From positions 5,312,501 to 5,376,500 of the forward strand of contig NZ_CP068985.1 of NCBI RefSeq assembly GCF_019397265.1: a stretch of DNA of 64,000 nucleotides, given 5' to 3'. The position numbers and the translations under genes were made by a program. Below, piece after piece: positions 48,825 through 57,126 of the stretch (position 1 is its first letter; each line of letters starts with the position of its first letter). The notes beneath the pieces are model-generated. The model made no database searches. It was given only the letters and a program-made list of their open reading frames with translations, and was not told the origin of the DNA. The stretch comes from Nonomuraea coxensis DSM 45129 (GTDB taxonomy: Bacteria > Actinomycetota > Actinomycetes > Streptosporangiales > Streptosporangiaceae).

Positions 48825-50018
48825 TCAATCCCGCGTCCCGGCGGCCCGCCGGGGGAACGCGTGCCGCCGGGCCACGGCGGCGGCCGCCAGGGCGCAGGCC
48901 AGCAGCGGGAGCGCGGTCCACGGCAGCGCCGCCGCGCCGGCGGACTCCAGCACGAGGCCGCCGGTCAGCGAGCCGGCGGCGATGCCGGCGTTGTAGACGG
49001 TGGTCTGCATGGAGGTGGCGACGTCGGCGTGGCCGGGCCCCGCGGCACGCACCAGCGCCGTCTGCAGCAGCGTCGGCACCCCGCCGAACGCGGCCCCCCA
49101 CAACGCCACCGCGGCCACCGGCGTCCAGCCCGGCCCGCCCAGCAGCGGCATGGCGGCGGCCATCGCGGCCAGGACCACGAGCAGCGCCGAGCGTGGCCGC
49201 CGGTCGATCACCGCGCCGGTGGCCCAGATCCCGGCGACCGTCCCGGCCCCGAACACCAGCAGCACGACGCTCGTCGCCGCCGCCCCCGACAGCTCGGCGA
49301 GCGGCGCCAGGTACGTGTAGACGGCCTGGTGCCCGACCAGGACGAGCGCGGTCGTGCCGAGGACGACGCGCACGCCGGGCGCCGCCGCCACCCGCCGCAG
49401 CGGCGCCCGCTCCCCCGCCGCCTCGCCGGGGAAGTCCGGCACCTTCCACAGCACCCACGCGACCAGCGCGGCGGCCACGCAGGCCAGCCCGGCGAAGGCG
49501 GCCCGCCAGCCGAACGCCGCGGCGAGCGCCGCGCCCGCGGGCAGTCCCGCGCACAGGGCGACGGTGATGCCGGCCGAGACGACGGCGATGGCCCGTCCGC
49601 GCCGCCCTTCGGGGACCATGCGGGCGGCGTACCCGACGAGCATGGCCCACAGGAGCCCGCCCATCACCCCGGCGAGCAGCCGCGCCGCGAAGGTGAGCGG
49701 GTACCACGAGGAGGCCGCGGTCACGGCGTTGAGCAGCGCGAACCCGCTCAGCGCCGTGACCAGCACGGGCCGCCGCCGCAGCCCGCGCACCAGGGCGGTG
49801 AGCGGGATCGCGGCGAGCGTGGAGGCCACCGCGTACCCGGTGACGAGGAAGCCGACCCGGCCCTCGGTCACGTCGAGGGCCCCGGCCATGCGCGGCAGCA
49901 GCCCGGCGGGCAGCAGCTCGGTCATGACGGCGGTGAACGCCGCGGTGAACAAGGCCAGCAGGCCCGCCCACGGCAGGCGGGCGCCCTGCCCCGGAGGGGC
50001 GGTCATCGTGTCGGTCAT
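48825..50018 (-). CDS. MFS transporter, DHA1 drug-efflux type
   Basis: A 397-residue membrane protein with twelve hydrophobic segments. The family A motif is in ALVRGLRRRPVLVTAL and the motif-C-like GITVALCAGLPAGAALAAAF supports an antiporter of the DHA1 (AraJ/CmlA-like) group. It is divergent from a MerR gene with a near-perfect palindrome between the two starts. That layout suggests inducible export of a toxic compound. The substrate is unknown. Confidence 0.9.
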   Translation of the reverse strand: MTDTMTAPPGQGARLPWAGLLALFTAAFTAVMTELLPAGLLPRMAGALDVTEGRVGFLVTGYAVASTLAAIPLTALVRGLRRRPVLVTALSGFALLNAVTAASSWYPLTFAARLLAGVMGGLLWAMLVGYAARMVPEGRRGRAIAVVSAGITVALCAGLPAGAALAAAFGWRAAFAGLACVAAALVAWVLWKVPDFPGEAAGERAPLRRVAAAPGVRVVLGTTALVLVGHQAVYTYLAPLAELSGAAATSVVLLVFGAGTVAGIWATGAVIDRRPRSALLVVLAAMAAAMPLLGGPGWTPVAAVALWGAAFGGVPTLLQTALVRAAGPGHADVATSMQTTVYNAGIAAGSLTGGLVLESAGAAALPWTALPLLACALAAAAVARRHAFPRRAAGTRD

Positions 50019-50033
50019 GCGACCATGCTGAAA

Positions 50034-50053
50034 CCTTCACATCGATGAGAAGG
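50034..50053. promoter_or_regulatory. Candidate MerR operator, 18/20 palindrome
   Basis: CCTTC-N-CATCGATG-N-GAAGG is symmetric except at two positions. It lies in the 51-base gap between divergent MFS and merR genes, where a MerR protein would sit in a promoter with a long spacer. Confidence 0.55.
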
Positions 50054-50069
50054 CAAGCGAGGAGGGCGC

Positions 50070-50468
50070 ATGAGGATCGGGGAGCTGTCGCGCCGCACGG
50101 GCGTGCCGGCCCGGATGCTGCGGTACTACGAGGAGCAGGACCTGCTGCGCCCGGACCGGGCGGCCAACGGCTACCGCGTCTATCCGGAGGCGGCGGTGCA
50201 CCGGGTCCAGCAGGTCCGGGGGCTGCTCGACTCGGGGCTGACCACGGACATCATCCGGCGCGTCATCCCGTTCCTGGACCGGCCCGACGACATCCACCTC
50301 CATCCCGACTGCCTCACGCCCGAGCTGGCCGACCTGCTCAGGTCGGAGGCGGCCCGCATCCAGCAGCGGGTGGAGTGCATGTCCCGCAACCGGGACCGCA
50401 TCCTCGCCTACCTGGCGGCGGTCGAGGCCGCGAAGCGGACGGCGGCGTCGGGGGAGGCCGGGAGTTGA
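50070..50468 (+). CDS. MerR family transcriptional regulator
   Basis: A 132-residue MerR protein. The HTH and wing are typical (MRIGELSRRTGVPARMLRYY, then GYRVYPEAAVHRVQQVRGLL), followed by a dimerisation helix (LADLLRSEAARIQQRVECMS) and a short tail without a metal-binding Cys loop, so a drug-like ligand is more likely than a metal. GAGGAGG precedes the ATG. Divergent from the MFS gene it probably activates. Its stop overlaps the TTG start of the following, frameshifted GNAT gene. Confidence 0.92.
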   Translation: MRIGELSRRTGVPARMLRYYEEQDLLRPDRAANGYRVYPEAAVHRVQQVRGLLDSGLTTDIIRRVIPFLDRPDDIHLHPDCLTPELADLLRSEAARIQQRVECMSRNRDRILAYLAAVEAAKRTAASGEAGS

Positions 50469-51101
50469 GCGCGCTGGAGGCCGTCCTCGCCGCCGCCGAG
50501 CGCGGCGCGCCGCCGGCCGCGGACGGCGGGCTGACGGTCGTGCCCCAGCCGTCCCCCCCGCGACCTCGGCGTGATCGCCTTCACCGGGCACACGGTCGTC
50601 TTCGCCGACCTGCCGCCCTCCTGGGTGCGCGAGCGGCTGCCCGCCGGCGACCTCTCGGCCCCGGTGAGCCCGCCGTTCCTGCTGGAGCTGGGCCTGCGGA
50701 CCGGGCGGAGCGCCGGGAACCTCGACCTGCTCGCCGTGGCGGGCCCGCTTCCCGGGCCGCCGCCGCTCGCGCTGGAGGAGGTGACCGGGACCGGGCACCC
50801 CCGGGTGGAGCGGGCGCTGGCCTACCGGGACGAGGTGCGCGTCTGGACGTGCGCGGGCGGCCTGCTGACCGTGGGGCGGGGCGTGGCCGGCCGCTGGGAG
50901 GCCGCCGTCGAGGTGGAGCCGGGGCACCGGGGCCGGGGGCTGGGCCGGCTGCTCGCCACGGCCGCCCGCCACCTGGCGCCCCGGCCGCTGTGGGCGCAGG
51001 TCGCGCCCGGCAACGCGGCGAGCGTGCGCGCCTTCCTCGCGGCCGGGTACGCCCCGACCGGGTCGGAGGTCCTGCTGGTCCCCGGCGAGAACGGCGTCTG
51101 A
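50465..51101 (+). pseudogene. GNAT acetyltransferase gene with a frameshift in a C7 run
   Basis: The gene begins at TTG 50465, overlapping the MerR stop, and reads MSALEAVLAAAERGAPPAA through TVVPQPS. At a run of seven C (50553-50559) the frame breaks; deleting one C joins it to PRDLGVIAFTGHTVVFADLP and the rest of a GNAT protein ending at 51101, with the acetyl-CoA loop in EVEPGHRGRGLGRLLATAAR. The repaired protein would have about 211 residues. Either the run is a sequencing error, or the gene is inactive or switches phase at the C-run. The downstream part alone has a possible start at 50571. Confidence 0.82.
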
Positions 51102-51126
51102 CGCCCCGGCGGAGGCCGGGACGGCG

Positions 51127-51150
51127 CTGCTACGCTTCACGGCGTAGCAG
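51127..51150. promoter_or_regulatory. Perfect 9-bp inverted repeat before tetR
   Basis: CTGCTACGC (51127-51135) and GCGTAGCAG (51142-51150) are perfect arms with a 6-base spacer. TACG...CGTA-type sites are common TetR operators, and the repeat lies 64 bases before the ATG of the next gene. It could also terminate the GNAT transcript. Confidence 0.6.
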
Positions 51151-51214
51151 TCGGGTCCGCACGGGGAGTCGCGCGTTGGTCGTCTACGCCGGTCAGGGGG
51201 ACGCCCGCCGTTCG

Positions 51215-51961
51215 ATGGCGCTGCTGTGGCGCGACGGGCAGCAGCGGCGCGAGCCCCGGCCGGGGCCGAAGCCCGGGCTGAGCGTGGACGTGATCGTCGA
51301 CGCCGCCATCGAGGTGGCCGACGCCGAGGGCATGGCGGCCCTGTCGATGCGCAAGGTCGGCGAGCGGCTGGGCCGCACCGGGATGGCGCTCTACACGTAC
51401 GTGCCGAGCAAGGGCGAGCTGGTCGACCTGATGTACGACCGGGCCATGGCCGAGCTGCCCGCCGAGTACGACCTGAGCGGCGGCTGGCGGCCGGCCGTCG
51501 CGGCGTGGGCGGAGCGGACCCGCGCCTTCTACCTGCGCCACCCGTGGATCCTCCAGGTGTCGCAGGCCCGGCCGGTGCTGGGGCCCAACGAGTTCGCGGC
51601 GCTGGAGACCCTGGTCGGGATCCTGCGGGCGACCGGGCTGCGGCCGGGCCGGGTGCGGGGCGTGGTGGCCCTGCTGTACGACTTCGTGCGCGGCGCGGCC
51701 CGTACGGTCGCCGAGTCCCGCCAGGCCCCGTCGGAGACCGGCGTGTCGGACGAGGAGTGGTGGCGGGCCCGCGCGTCGCTGCTGGAGGAGGTGGCTCCCG
51801 GGTTCGCCGGGCGCTATCCGATGGCGCGGTGGGTGGAGTCGGAGGACGACTGGCCGGGCGAGGACGGCGAGCCGTTCCTGGAGCACCGGACCCGCCAGGC
51901 GTTCCGCACGGGCCTCGAGGTGGTGCTCGACGGCATCGAGGCCGCCGCCCGCGAGACCTGA
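51215..51961 (+). CDS. TetR/AcrR family regulator
   Basis: A 248-residue regulator. The HTH is VDAAIEVADAEGMAALSMRK then GERLGRTGMALYTYVPSKGE, and the C-terminal domain (TetR_C type: LRHPWILQVSQARPVLGPNE, VALLYDFVRGAARTVAESRQ) resembles actinomycete efflux regulators. ATG 51215 is used; a TTG at 51176 with a good GGGGAG site would add 13 residues and is a real alternative. A perfect inverted repeat upstream suggests autoregulation. No efflux gene is adjacent on the same strand. Confidence 0.88.
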   Translation: MALLWRDGQQRREPRPGPKPGLSVDVIVDAAIEVADAEGMAALSMRKVGERLGRTGMALYTYVPSKGELVDLMYDRAMAELPAEYDLSGGWRPAVAAWAERTRAFYLRHPWILQVSQARPVLGPNEFAALETLVGILRATGLRPGRVRGVVALLYDFVRGAARTVAESRQAPSETGVSDEEWWRARASLLEEVAPGFAGRYPMARWVESEDDWPGEDGEPFLEHRTRQAFRTGLEVVLDGIEAAARET

Positions 51962-51966
51962 CCGGG

Positions 51967-52305
51967 TCAGGTGCGGCGGGCGGCCAGCTCGTCCAGGTCG
52001 CGGACGAACCACAGCTCCCGCCCCCGGTTGGACTCCGCCACCCAGGCGCGCAGCGCGGCGCTCGCGGCCGTGAAGCGTGAGATGTCGCCGACGACCGCGA
52101 GCCCGAGGCCGTAGTTCGCGAACTTCTGCGTGATCCGCCCCGCGACGCCGGTGGTGAGGGCGAAGAAGTCGTCGTGCAGCCGCTCAGCGGGCACCGCCAC
52201 CCAGGTGGCGCCGCGCCCCCAGGTCTCGCCGATGAGGTCGAGCGCGTCGCGCTCCTCCCGCAGCGGCGGGCCGTCGGACGGGCAGACGTGGACGTCGTCG
52301 AGCAT
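51967..52305 (-). CDS. DUF4180 family protein
   Basis: A 112-residue DUF4180 protein of unknown function. Conserved segments are LDLIGETWGRGATWVAVPAE, HDDFFALTTGVAGRITQKFA and NYGLGLAVVGDISRFTA with the end ESNRGRELWFVRDLDELAA. The ATG at 52305 follows GAGAGG. It is convergent to the TetR gene with only a five-base gap. In other genomes the family often lies next to MerR or TetR regulators, which fits here. Confidence 0.88.
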   Translation of the reverse strand: MLDDVHVCPSDGPPLREERDALDLIGETWGRGATWVAVPAERLHDDFFALTTGVAGRITQKFANYGLGLAVVGDISRFTAASAALRAWVAESNRGRELWFVRDLDELAARRT

Positions 52306-52337
52306 GATGCCTCTCAGAAGGGGTCGGGGGCGGGGCG

Positions 52338-52739
52338 TCACGGGCGCGTCAGCGCGTCGAGGAGGCGCAGCACCTGCGCGGCGGGCTCCAGCTCGCCGAG
52401 CACGATCACCTTGAGGTGGGCGCGCTCCTCCTCGTAGGCGAACTGGACCCGCACGCCGTTGGGGCGGCCGGCGAGGGCGCCGGTGACCATGGTGGTGACG
52501 CGGTCCATCTCGGCGCGGCCGATCCCGTCGAGCTGGACGATGGCCGACACCTCGGCGGCGCGCGGCGGCGCCGGCTCCTCCGGCGGCAGCCCGCCGAACG
52601 CGGCCAGGTCGTCCTTGGCGATCCGGTAACGCTTGCCCACCCGCACGGCGGGCAGCCGCCCGTCACGGATGTAGGCGCGCACGGTCTTGACGTGCAGCCC
52701 GAGCAGCGCGGCCGCCTGCTCCACGGTGTATTGCTCCAT
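52338..52739 (-). CDS. Small HTH protein (MerR/excisionase-type DNA-binding domain)
   Basis: A 133-residue protein. Residues 1-55 are an excisionase-like HTH (YTVEQAAALLGLHVKTVRAY, then VGKRYRIAKDDLAAF). The rest (VSAIVQLDGIGRAEMDRVTT, GVRVQFAYEEERAHLKVIVL) is a small alpha/beta domain of unknown kind, possibly for dimerisation or ligand binding. The start overlaps an inverted repeat (52742-52762), so it may regulate itself. It lies 32 bases upstream of the DUF4180 gene on the same strand. Confidence 0.85.
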   Translation of the reverse strand: MEQYTVEQAAALLGLHVKTVRAYIRDGRLPAVRVGKRYRIAKDDLAAFGGLPPEEPAPPRAAEVSAIVQLDGIGRAEMDRVTTMVTGALAGRPNGVRVQFAYEEERAHLKVIVLGELEPAAQVLRLLDALTRP

Positions 52740-52741
52740 AT

Positions 52742-52762
52742 CGTTCCCTATCGTAGGGCACG
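52742..52762. promoter_or_regulatory. Inverted repeat at the start of the small HTH gene
   Basis: CGTTCCCTA and TAGGGCACG pair at 8 of 9 positions around TCG. The repeat ends two bases before the ATG at 52739 and covers the expected ribosome-binding site, so a bound protein would block expression. Confidence 0.5.
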
Positions 52763-52774
52763 AAAGGGAGTCAT

Positions 52775-53902
52775 TCAGGCGTGAGCGCCCACGGTGACGG
52801 TGCCGATGGTCAGCCGGGGCCGGGCCTCCAGCACCTCGCCCAGCCGCTCGACCCGCTCCTCCAGCTCCCGTTCCCGCGCCGGGCCTAGGTCGTGGAGCGG
52901 CTCCACGGTCACGTGGAGGCGGTCGCCGGAGCGGCGCTGGTGCCAGACCCCGGCCACGACGCCGTCCACGAGGAGCACCGGGAAGTTGCCCGCCTGCCCG
53001 CGGTTGAGCGCCCGCGCGGCCGCCGCGCCCGGGTACAGCAGCTCGCGGGGCCGCCCCGCCACCACGTACGCGTCGAAGTACGGCAGCAGCCGCACCCCGC
53101 GCGGCGGCTCGTCCGGCACCGCCGTGTCCCCGGCGACCACCCACGCCGGCCGCCCCTCGAACAGCACCTCCTCCAGCCCGGCCCCCTCGAAGGCGCGTGC
53201 CGCCCACCTCACCGGCCCGCCCGCCCACTGCGCGAACTGCTCGGGCGTGGCCGGCCCGTACGCCGTCAGGTAGCCGCGGACCAGCTCGCCGAGCCCGTCC
53301 TCGGCGGGGGCGGCGGCGGGCGGCGCCGTGTAGGTGACCTTGCGTCCGCGCCCGGCCCCGAACACGAACGCGCCCCGGTGCGCGGCCAGGTGCATCACCT
53401 GCCGCCAGCGCGGCCAGTGCCCGCCGAACGCGGGCACGACGAGGTCGCCCGCCCACGGCCCGGCGAGGTCCACGACCCGGTCGTTGAGCTCGTCGACGGT
53501 CAGCTCGTCCGCGGCGACCGCCTCGGTGATCGCCGCCACCACCCGTTCGGTCTGATCGGGGGTGAGCCGCACGGAGGGCGCGTGCGGGTTCCTGCCGGGC
53601 GGCAGCGACGACAGCGCGCTCACCCACCACGCCAGGTCGCGGGCGGGCAGCACGTGGACGGTGCCGCGCGGCCCGTACGTCCTGACCAGCTCGCCCCCGG
53701 GCCGCAGCGCGGCGCGCACGTGCGCGCGGGTGGCGCCGGCGAGACGCAGGCCGACGGAGACCTCGGCGGCCGCCGTCACCTGGGCGTGCGCGCCGCACAT
53801 GGCCGCGACGGCCTCGGCGGGGCCGGTCCCGGCCGGCTCCGCGCCCAGGCCCGCGCGCTCCAGCCGCCGCGCGCTCACCTGCGGCCACGACAGTGCGATC
53901 AT
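52775..53902 (-). CDS. Winged-helix DNA-binding protein, AlkZ-like (HTH_42)
   Basis: A 375-residue protein of the HTH_42 family, which includes the DNA glycosylase AlkZ/YcaQ. Landmarks are LRLAGATRAHVRAALRPGGE, VRTYGPRGTVHVLPARDLAW, the winged-helix part AYGPATPEQFAQWAGGPV and LLPYFDAYVVAGRPRELLYP. The QxQ/QxD catalytic motif of active glycosylases was not recognised, so lesion removal is not certain. An ATG at 53902 follows a GTG at 53905; either may start the protein. It is divergent from the operon at 54036. Confidence 0.85.
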   Translation of the reverse strand: MIALSWPQVSARRLERAGLGAEPAGTGPAEAVAAMCGAHAQVTAAAEVSVGLRLAGATRAHVRAALRPGGELVRTYGPRGTVHVLPARDLAWWVSALSSLPPGRNPHAPSVRLTPDQTERVVAAITEAVAADELTVDELNDRVVDLAGPWAGDLVVPAFGGHWPRWRQVMHLAAHRGAFVFGAGRGRKVTYTAPPAAAPAEDGLGELVRGYLTAYGPATPEQFAQWAGGPVRWAARAFEGAGLEEVLFEGRPAWVVAGDTAVPDEPPRGVRLLPYFDAYVVAGRPRELLYPGAAAARALNRGQAGNFPVLLVDGVVAGVWHQRRSGDRLHVTVEPLHDLGPARERELEERVERLGEVLEARPRLTIGTVTVGAHA

Positions 53903-54021
53903 CACGTACTCCGTCCGTCAGCCCGTCCGCCTGCACCACTCACCGTAGGGGGAAACGCGGAAAGGTACGTTCCGCGTCGGTGGTTCAAGTGCGACGCAAG
54001 TGATCGGCAATCCGGGATCAT

Positions 54022-54027
54022 TAGGGT
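54022..54027 (+). promoter_or_regulatory. Probable -10 box (TAGGGT) of a leaderless operon
   Basis: TAGGGT fits TANNNT and ends eight bases before the ATG at 54036, which lacks a ribosome-binding site. This suggests leaderless transcription of the four-gene operon. Confidence 0.45.
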
Positions 54028-54035
54028 CACCGATC

Positions 54036-55586
54036 ATGAACCGGCTCAGTCCCCGTCTCGGCCCCCTCACCGCGCGCCAGCGCTGGCGCCGCCTCAGGCT
54101 CCAGGCGTACTCCTGGTCCCTGACCGGCGCCTACCGGCTCGGCGCGCTGCATCCCGCGATCTGGCGGCTGGTGGCCCGCGGCTACCATCCGGCGCTGGAC
54201 CGGGTGGCCGCCAGGCACGCCCGCGTGGCCTGCCAGTTCGCCGCCGTGGACGTGCCCGCCTACCGGCACTTCCTGCGCGCCAACGGCGCCGAGCACGCCC
54301 GGCGGCTGGCCGACTTCCCCGAGACCACCAAGCAGAACTACGCCGCCGCCTACGACGAGGAGAGCCGCTGCCAGGAGGGCAGGCTGCACCGGGCGGGCGT
54401 GATCGTGGACGAGTCGTCGGGGTCGAGCGGCAAGCCGTACAACTGGGTGCGCGGGCCGCGCGAGCTCAAGGGCGTCCACCGCAACGCGGCCGGCTACATC
54501 GAGCTGGTCTTCCCCGGCAGGCGGCTGTTCGTGGTCAACGCGTACTCGATGGGCGCCTGGGCCACCGGCACCACCACCGGCGCGGCCATGGCGCGCATCG
54601 CGATGGTCAAGAACACCGGCCCCGACCTGGAGAAGATCGCCGACACGCTGGAGCACTTCGGGCCCGGCTACGACTACGTGGTGGCCGCCTACCCGCCGTT
54701 CCTCAAGCACCTGCGCGACCACCTCGACGAGCGGGGCTTCCCCTGGCGGGACTACCGGATCCGGGGCATGGTCGGCGGCGAGGGCATGACCGAGGCGCTG
54801 CGCGACTACCTGGAGGAGCGCTTCGAGGAGGTCCGCTCCGGTTACGGCGCGAGCGACCTGACGATCGGGATGGGCGCGGAGAGCGGGTTCAGCGTGTGGC
54901 TGCGCAAGCGCCTGGCCGTCGACGGGGAGCTGCGCGAGCGGCTGCTCGGGCCGGGCGAGCAGCGGCTGCCGATGATCTTCCACTACAACCCGCTGGAGAC
55001 GTTCCTGGAGGTCAACGCCGCCGGCGAGCTGCTGTGCACGATCAACACCAAGACGTGCCTGCAGCCCAAGCTGCGCTACAACGTGGGCGACGAGGCCGCG
55101 CTGCGCACGCTCGCCGAGGTGCGCGCCGCGCTCGGGGACGAGGCGTACGAGCGGGCCTGGACCGACGAGCGGCTGAACCTGCCGCTGCTGTTCCTGTTCG
55201 GCCGCAAGGACTCGACGATCTCGTACATGGGGGCGAACCTGTATCCGCAGGACGTCGAGTACGGCCTCTACCAGGGCAACCCGTACGCCGCCGCGATCAA
55301 CCGGTTCTGCCTGTCGCTGGAGGAACTGCCCGGCCTGGAGTACCGGCCGGTCGTGAACCTGGAGGTACGCGGCGGGGTGGACGACGGGGTGGACCGCGAC
55401 GAGCTGGCCGCGCTGTGCCGCAAGGGCGTGCTGGCGCACCTGAGCGCCGTCTCGCGCGACTTCGCCGAGTCGCTGCGCGAGGACCCGACGGCCGCCGACC
55501 TGCGGGTGCGGGTGTTCGGCCCGGGCGAGGGCCCGTTCGCCGGGCTCACCAAGATGAAGAACGTCTACCTGGTGAAGGACGCATGA
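54036..55586 (+). CDS. PaaK-like adenylate-forming enzyme
   Basis: A 516-residue protein of the phenylacetate-CoA ligase / F390 synthetase-like family. The phosphate loop is DESSGSSGKPYNWVRGP; AYPPFLKHL, RIRGMVGGEGMTEALRDYL and SGYGASDLTIGMGAESG are the mid-domain motifs; LFGRKDSTISYMGANLYPQD is the hinge region. It probably activates a carboxylic acid as an acyl-adenylate and passes it to CoA or an amine. First gene of a four-gene operon in which every junction is a four-base overlap. The acid is unknown. ATG 54036 is preceded by a TANNNT box at a leaderless distance. Confidence 0.85.
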   Translation: MNRLSPRLGPLTARQRWRRLRLQAYSWSLTGAYRLGALHPAIWRLVARGYHPALDRVAARHARVACQFAAVDVPAYRHFLRANGAEHARRLADFPETTKQNYAAAYDEESRCQEGRLHRAGVIVDESSGSSGKPYNWVRGPRELKGVHRNAAGYIELVFPGRRLFVVNAYSMGAWATGTTTGAAMARIAMVKNTGPDLEKIADTLEHFGPGYDYVVAAYPPFLKHLRDHLDERGFPWRDYRIRGMVGGEGMTEALRDYLEERFEEVRSGYGASDLTIGMGAESGFSVWLRKRLAVDGELRERLLGPGEQRLPMIFHYNPLETFLEVNAAGELLCTINTKTCLQPKLRYNVGDEAALRTLAEVRAALGDEAYERAWTDERLNLPLLFLFGRKDSTISYMGANLYPQDVEYGLYQGNPYAAAINRFCLSLEELPGLEYRPVVNLEVRGGVDDGVDRDELAALCRKGVLAHLSAVSRDFAESLREDPTAADLRVRVFGPGEGPFAGLTKMKNVYLVKDA

Positions 55587-56026
55587 GGACCACCGATTTC
55601 AGCAAGGCGCCGCCGCAGGGGCAGGCGACGGCGATGTTCGTCGGGGCGACCCGCTACCGGGGGCCGCTGTCGATCGTCGTGCTCTCCTTCACCTGGTGGC
55701 GCATGGTGCGCGACATGAAGCGGATGCGCGGCTACCGGTGGCACAAGGTCTACTGGGAGTTCCCGTTCACGCTGGGCACGCTGGCGTTCTTCGAGGACCG
55801 CGACGCGCTGATGCGCTTCGCGCGCACCCGCCACCACCGCAGGCTGATGCAGTGGGTCACCGACGGCACGAGGAACGCCACCGGCGGCTACATCCGGGTC
55901 TACAACGCCGAGCCCGAGGGCTACAGCAACGGGGTGTGGCGGGCCGAGGGCGGCGGGATGGCGCACATCGAGACGTTCACGCCGCTGTCGACGGAGAGCG
56001 CGGGTCCCCCGGTGAGGCGTCCGTGA
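55583..56026 (+). CDS. Small DUF4188-like (dimeric alpha/beta barrel) protein
   Basis: A 147-residue protein. A hydrophobic region (LSIVVLSFTWWRMVRDMKRM) precedes YWEFPFTLGTLAFFEDRDAL, FARTRHHRRLMQWVTDGTRN and GGYIRVYNAEPEGYSNGVW, a pattern like DUF4188 and related antibiotic-monooxygenase-type barrels. No cofactor motif is visible, as is normal for that fold. It is coupled on both sides (ATGA upstream, GTGA downstream). A role as a cofactor-free oxygenase or a carrier in the operon is inferred only. Confidence 0.6.
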   Translation: MRTTDFSKAPPQGQATAMFVGATRYRGPLSIVVLSFTWWRMVRDMKRMRGYRWHKVYWEFPFTLGTLAFFEDRDALMRFARTRHHRRLMQWVTDGTRNATGGYIRVYNAEPEGYSNGVWRAEGGGMAHIETFTPLSTESAGPPVRRP

Positions 56027-57126
56027 GCACCTTGGGCCGCGTCCACGGGCTGGAGCGCGTCGAGAGCCGGGCCGGCCTGCGCGACTTCCTGTCGCTCACC
56101 GACCGCCTGCACGACCCGGGCGACGAGCCGCCCCGCTTCGTCCCGCCGCTGCGCGCCCAGGTCCGCGCGTGGCTGCGCCAGGGCGTGGCCCTGTACGTGC
56201 TGCGCCGCGCCGGCCGGGTGGTCGCCCGCACGACCCTGCACACCGACGCCGCCCTCGACGCCAAGCTGGGCGATCGGCTGCAGCTGTTCGGCCTCACCGA
56301 GTTCGCCGACGACGCCGCCGAGGAGCTGTTCGACGCCGTGTGCGCGGCGGGCCGGGCCGGCGGGCGGCGGACGGCGTTCGGCCCGGTCTCGCTGCTGCCG
56401 AACCAGGCGGGCGGCGTCATCACCTCGGGCTTCGCCGAGCGCGGCTTCATCGACAGCGCCTGGAACCCGCCCTCCTACCCGGCCGCGTACGAGGCGTACG
56501 GCTTCACCCGCCGCTTCGAGTCCGACACCTGGATCTGCCCGGTGCCGGACGAGCCGGTGTTCGCCTTCGACGACGCCCGCGTGGCGGCCGAAGGGCTGGA
56601 GGTGCACCGCGGCGACCGCCGCCGCGTGGCCGAGCAGCTGCCGATCCTGCGCGGCATGCTCAACGCCGCCTTCGCCCGGCTCGGCTACTACACCGAGATC
56701 TCCGCCGCCCAGCTCGCGGCGCAGACCGACGGGCTCGCGCACCTGCTGGACGAGGACCTGCTGCTGTACCTGACCAAGGCGGGGCGGCCGATCGCGTTCG
56801 TGCTGTGCCTGCCCGACATCTCCGAGTTCGTGATGCGGGTGCGCGGCGACCTCCACCTGCTCAACCAGCTCCGCCTGCTCGCCACCCGCTCCCGTCACCG
56901 GCGCGAGGCCGTGCTCGTGATCAAGGGCACGGTGCCGGACGAGCAGGGCCGCGGCTACATGCGCCTGCTCTCGCGGGAGCTGCACGAGGGCCTGCGCCGC
57001 GGCGGCTACCACACGCTGCGCAGCACGTACGTGGAGCGCACCAACCCCGGCTCCGCCGCCCAGTACGTCGCCATGGGCGGCCGCCCCCTCCACGGCTACG
57101 CCTTCTACGCCAAGGACCTCACGTGA
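56023..57126 (+). CDS. Large GNAT-like acyltransferase family protein (YghO-like)
   Basis: A 367-residue protein resembling the YghO group of GNAT-fold proteins. Recognisable segments are AFGPVSLLPNQAGGVITSGF, WNPPSYPAAYEAYGFTRRFE, VRGDLHLLNQLRLLATRSRH and a C-terminal acetyltransferase part (GTVPDEQGRGYMRLLSREL, YHTLRSTYVERTNPGSAAQY, VAMGGRPLHGYAFYAKDL). It may move an acyl group, possibly the one activated by the PaaK-like enzyme, onto an amine. GTG 56023 and TGA 57126 both lie in overlaps with the neighbours. Confidence 0.75.
   Translation: MSTLGRVHGLERVESRAGLRDFLSLTDRLHDPGDEPPRFVPPLRAQVRAWLRQGVALYVLRRAGRVVARTTLHTDAALDAKLGDRLQLFGLTEFADDAAEELFDAVCAAGRAGGRRTAFGPVSLLPNQAGGVITSGFAERGFIDSAWNPPSYPAAYEAYGFTRRFESDTWICPVPDEPVFAFDDARVAAEGLEVHRGDRRRVAEQLPILRGMLNAAFARLGYYTEISAAQLAAQTDGLAHLLDEDLLLYLTKAGRPIAFVLCLPDISEFVMRVRGDLHLLNQLRLLATRSRHRREAVLVIKGTVPDEQGRGYMRLLSRELHEGLRRGGYHTLRSTYVERTNPGSAAQYVAMGGRPLHGYAFYAKDLT

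Noticed and set aside
50045..51961. A single 638-residue protein joining the GNAT and TetR regions
   Set aside because: The frame runs through merR and the GNAT gene out of frame; only the TetR part from about 51176 or 51215 is real.
52892..56026. A 1044-residue plus-strand open frame
   Set aside because: Only its last 148 codons (55583-56026) are a gene; the rest is antisense to the AlkZ-like gene and out of frame in the PaaK-like gene.
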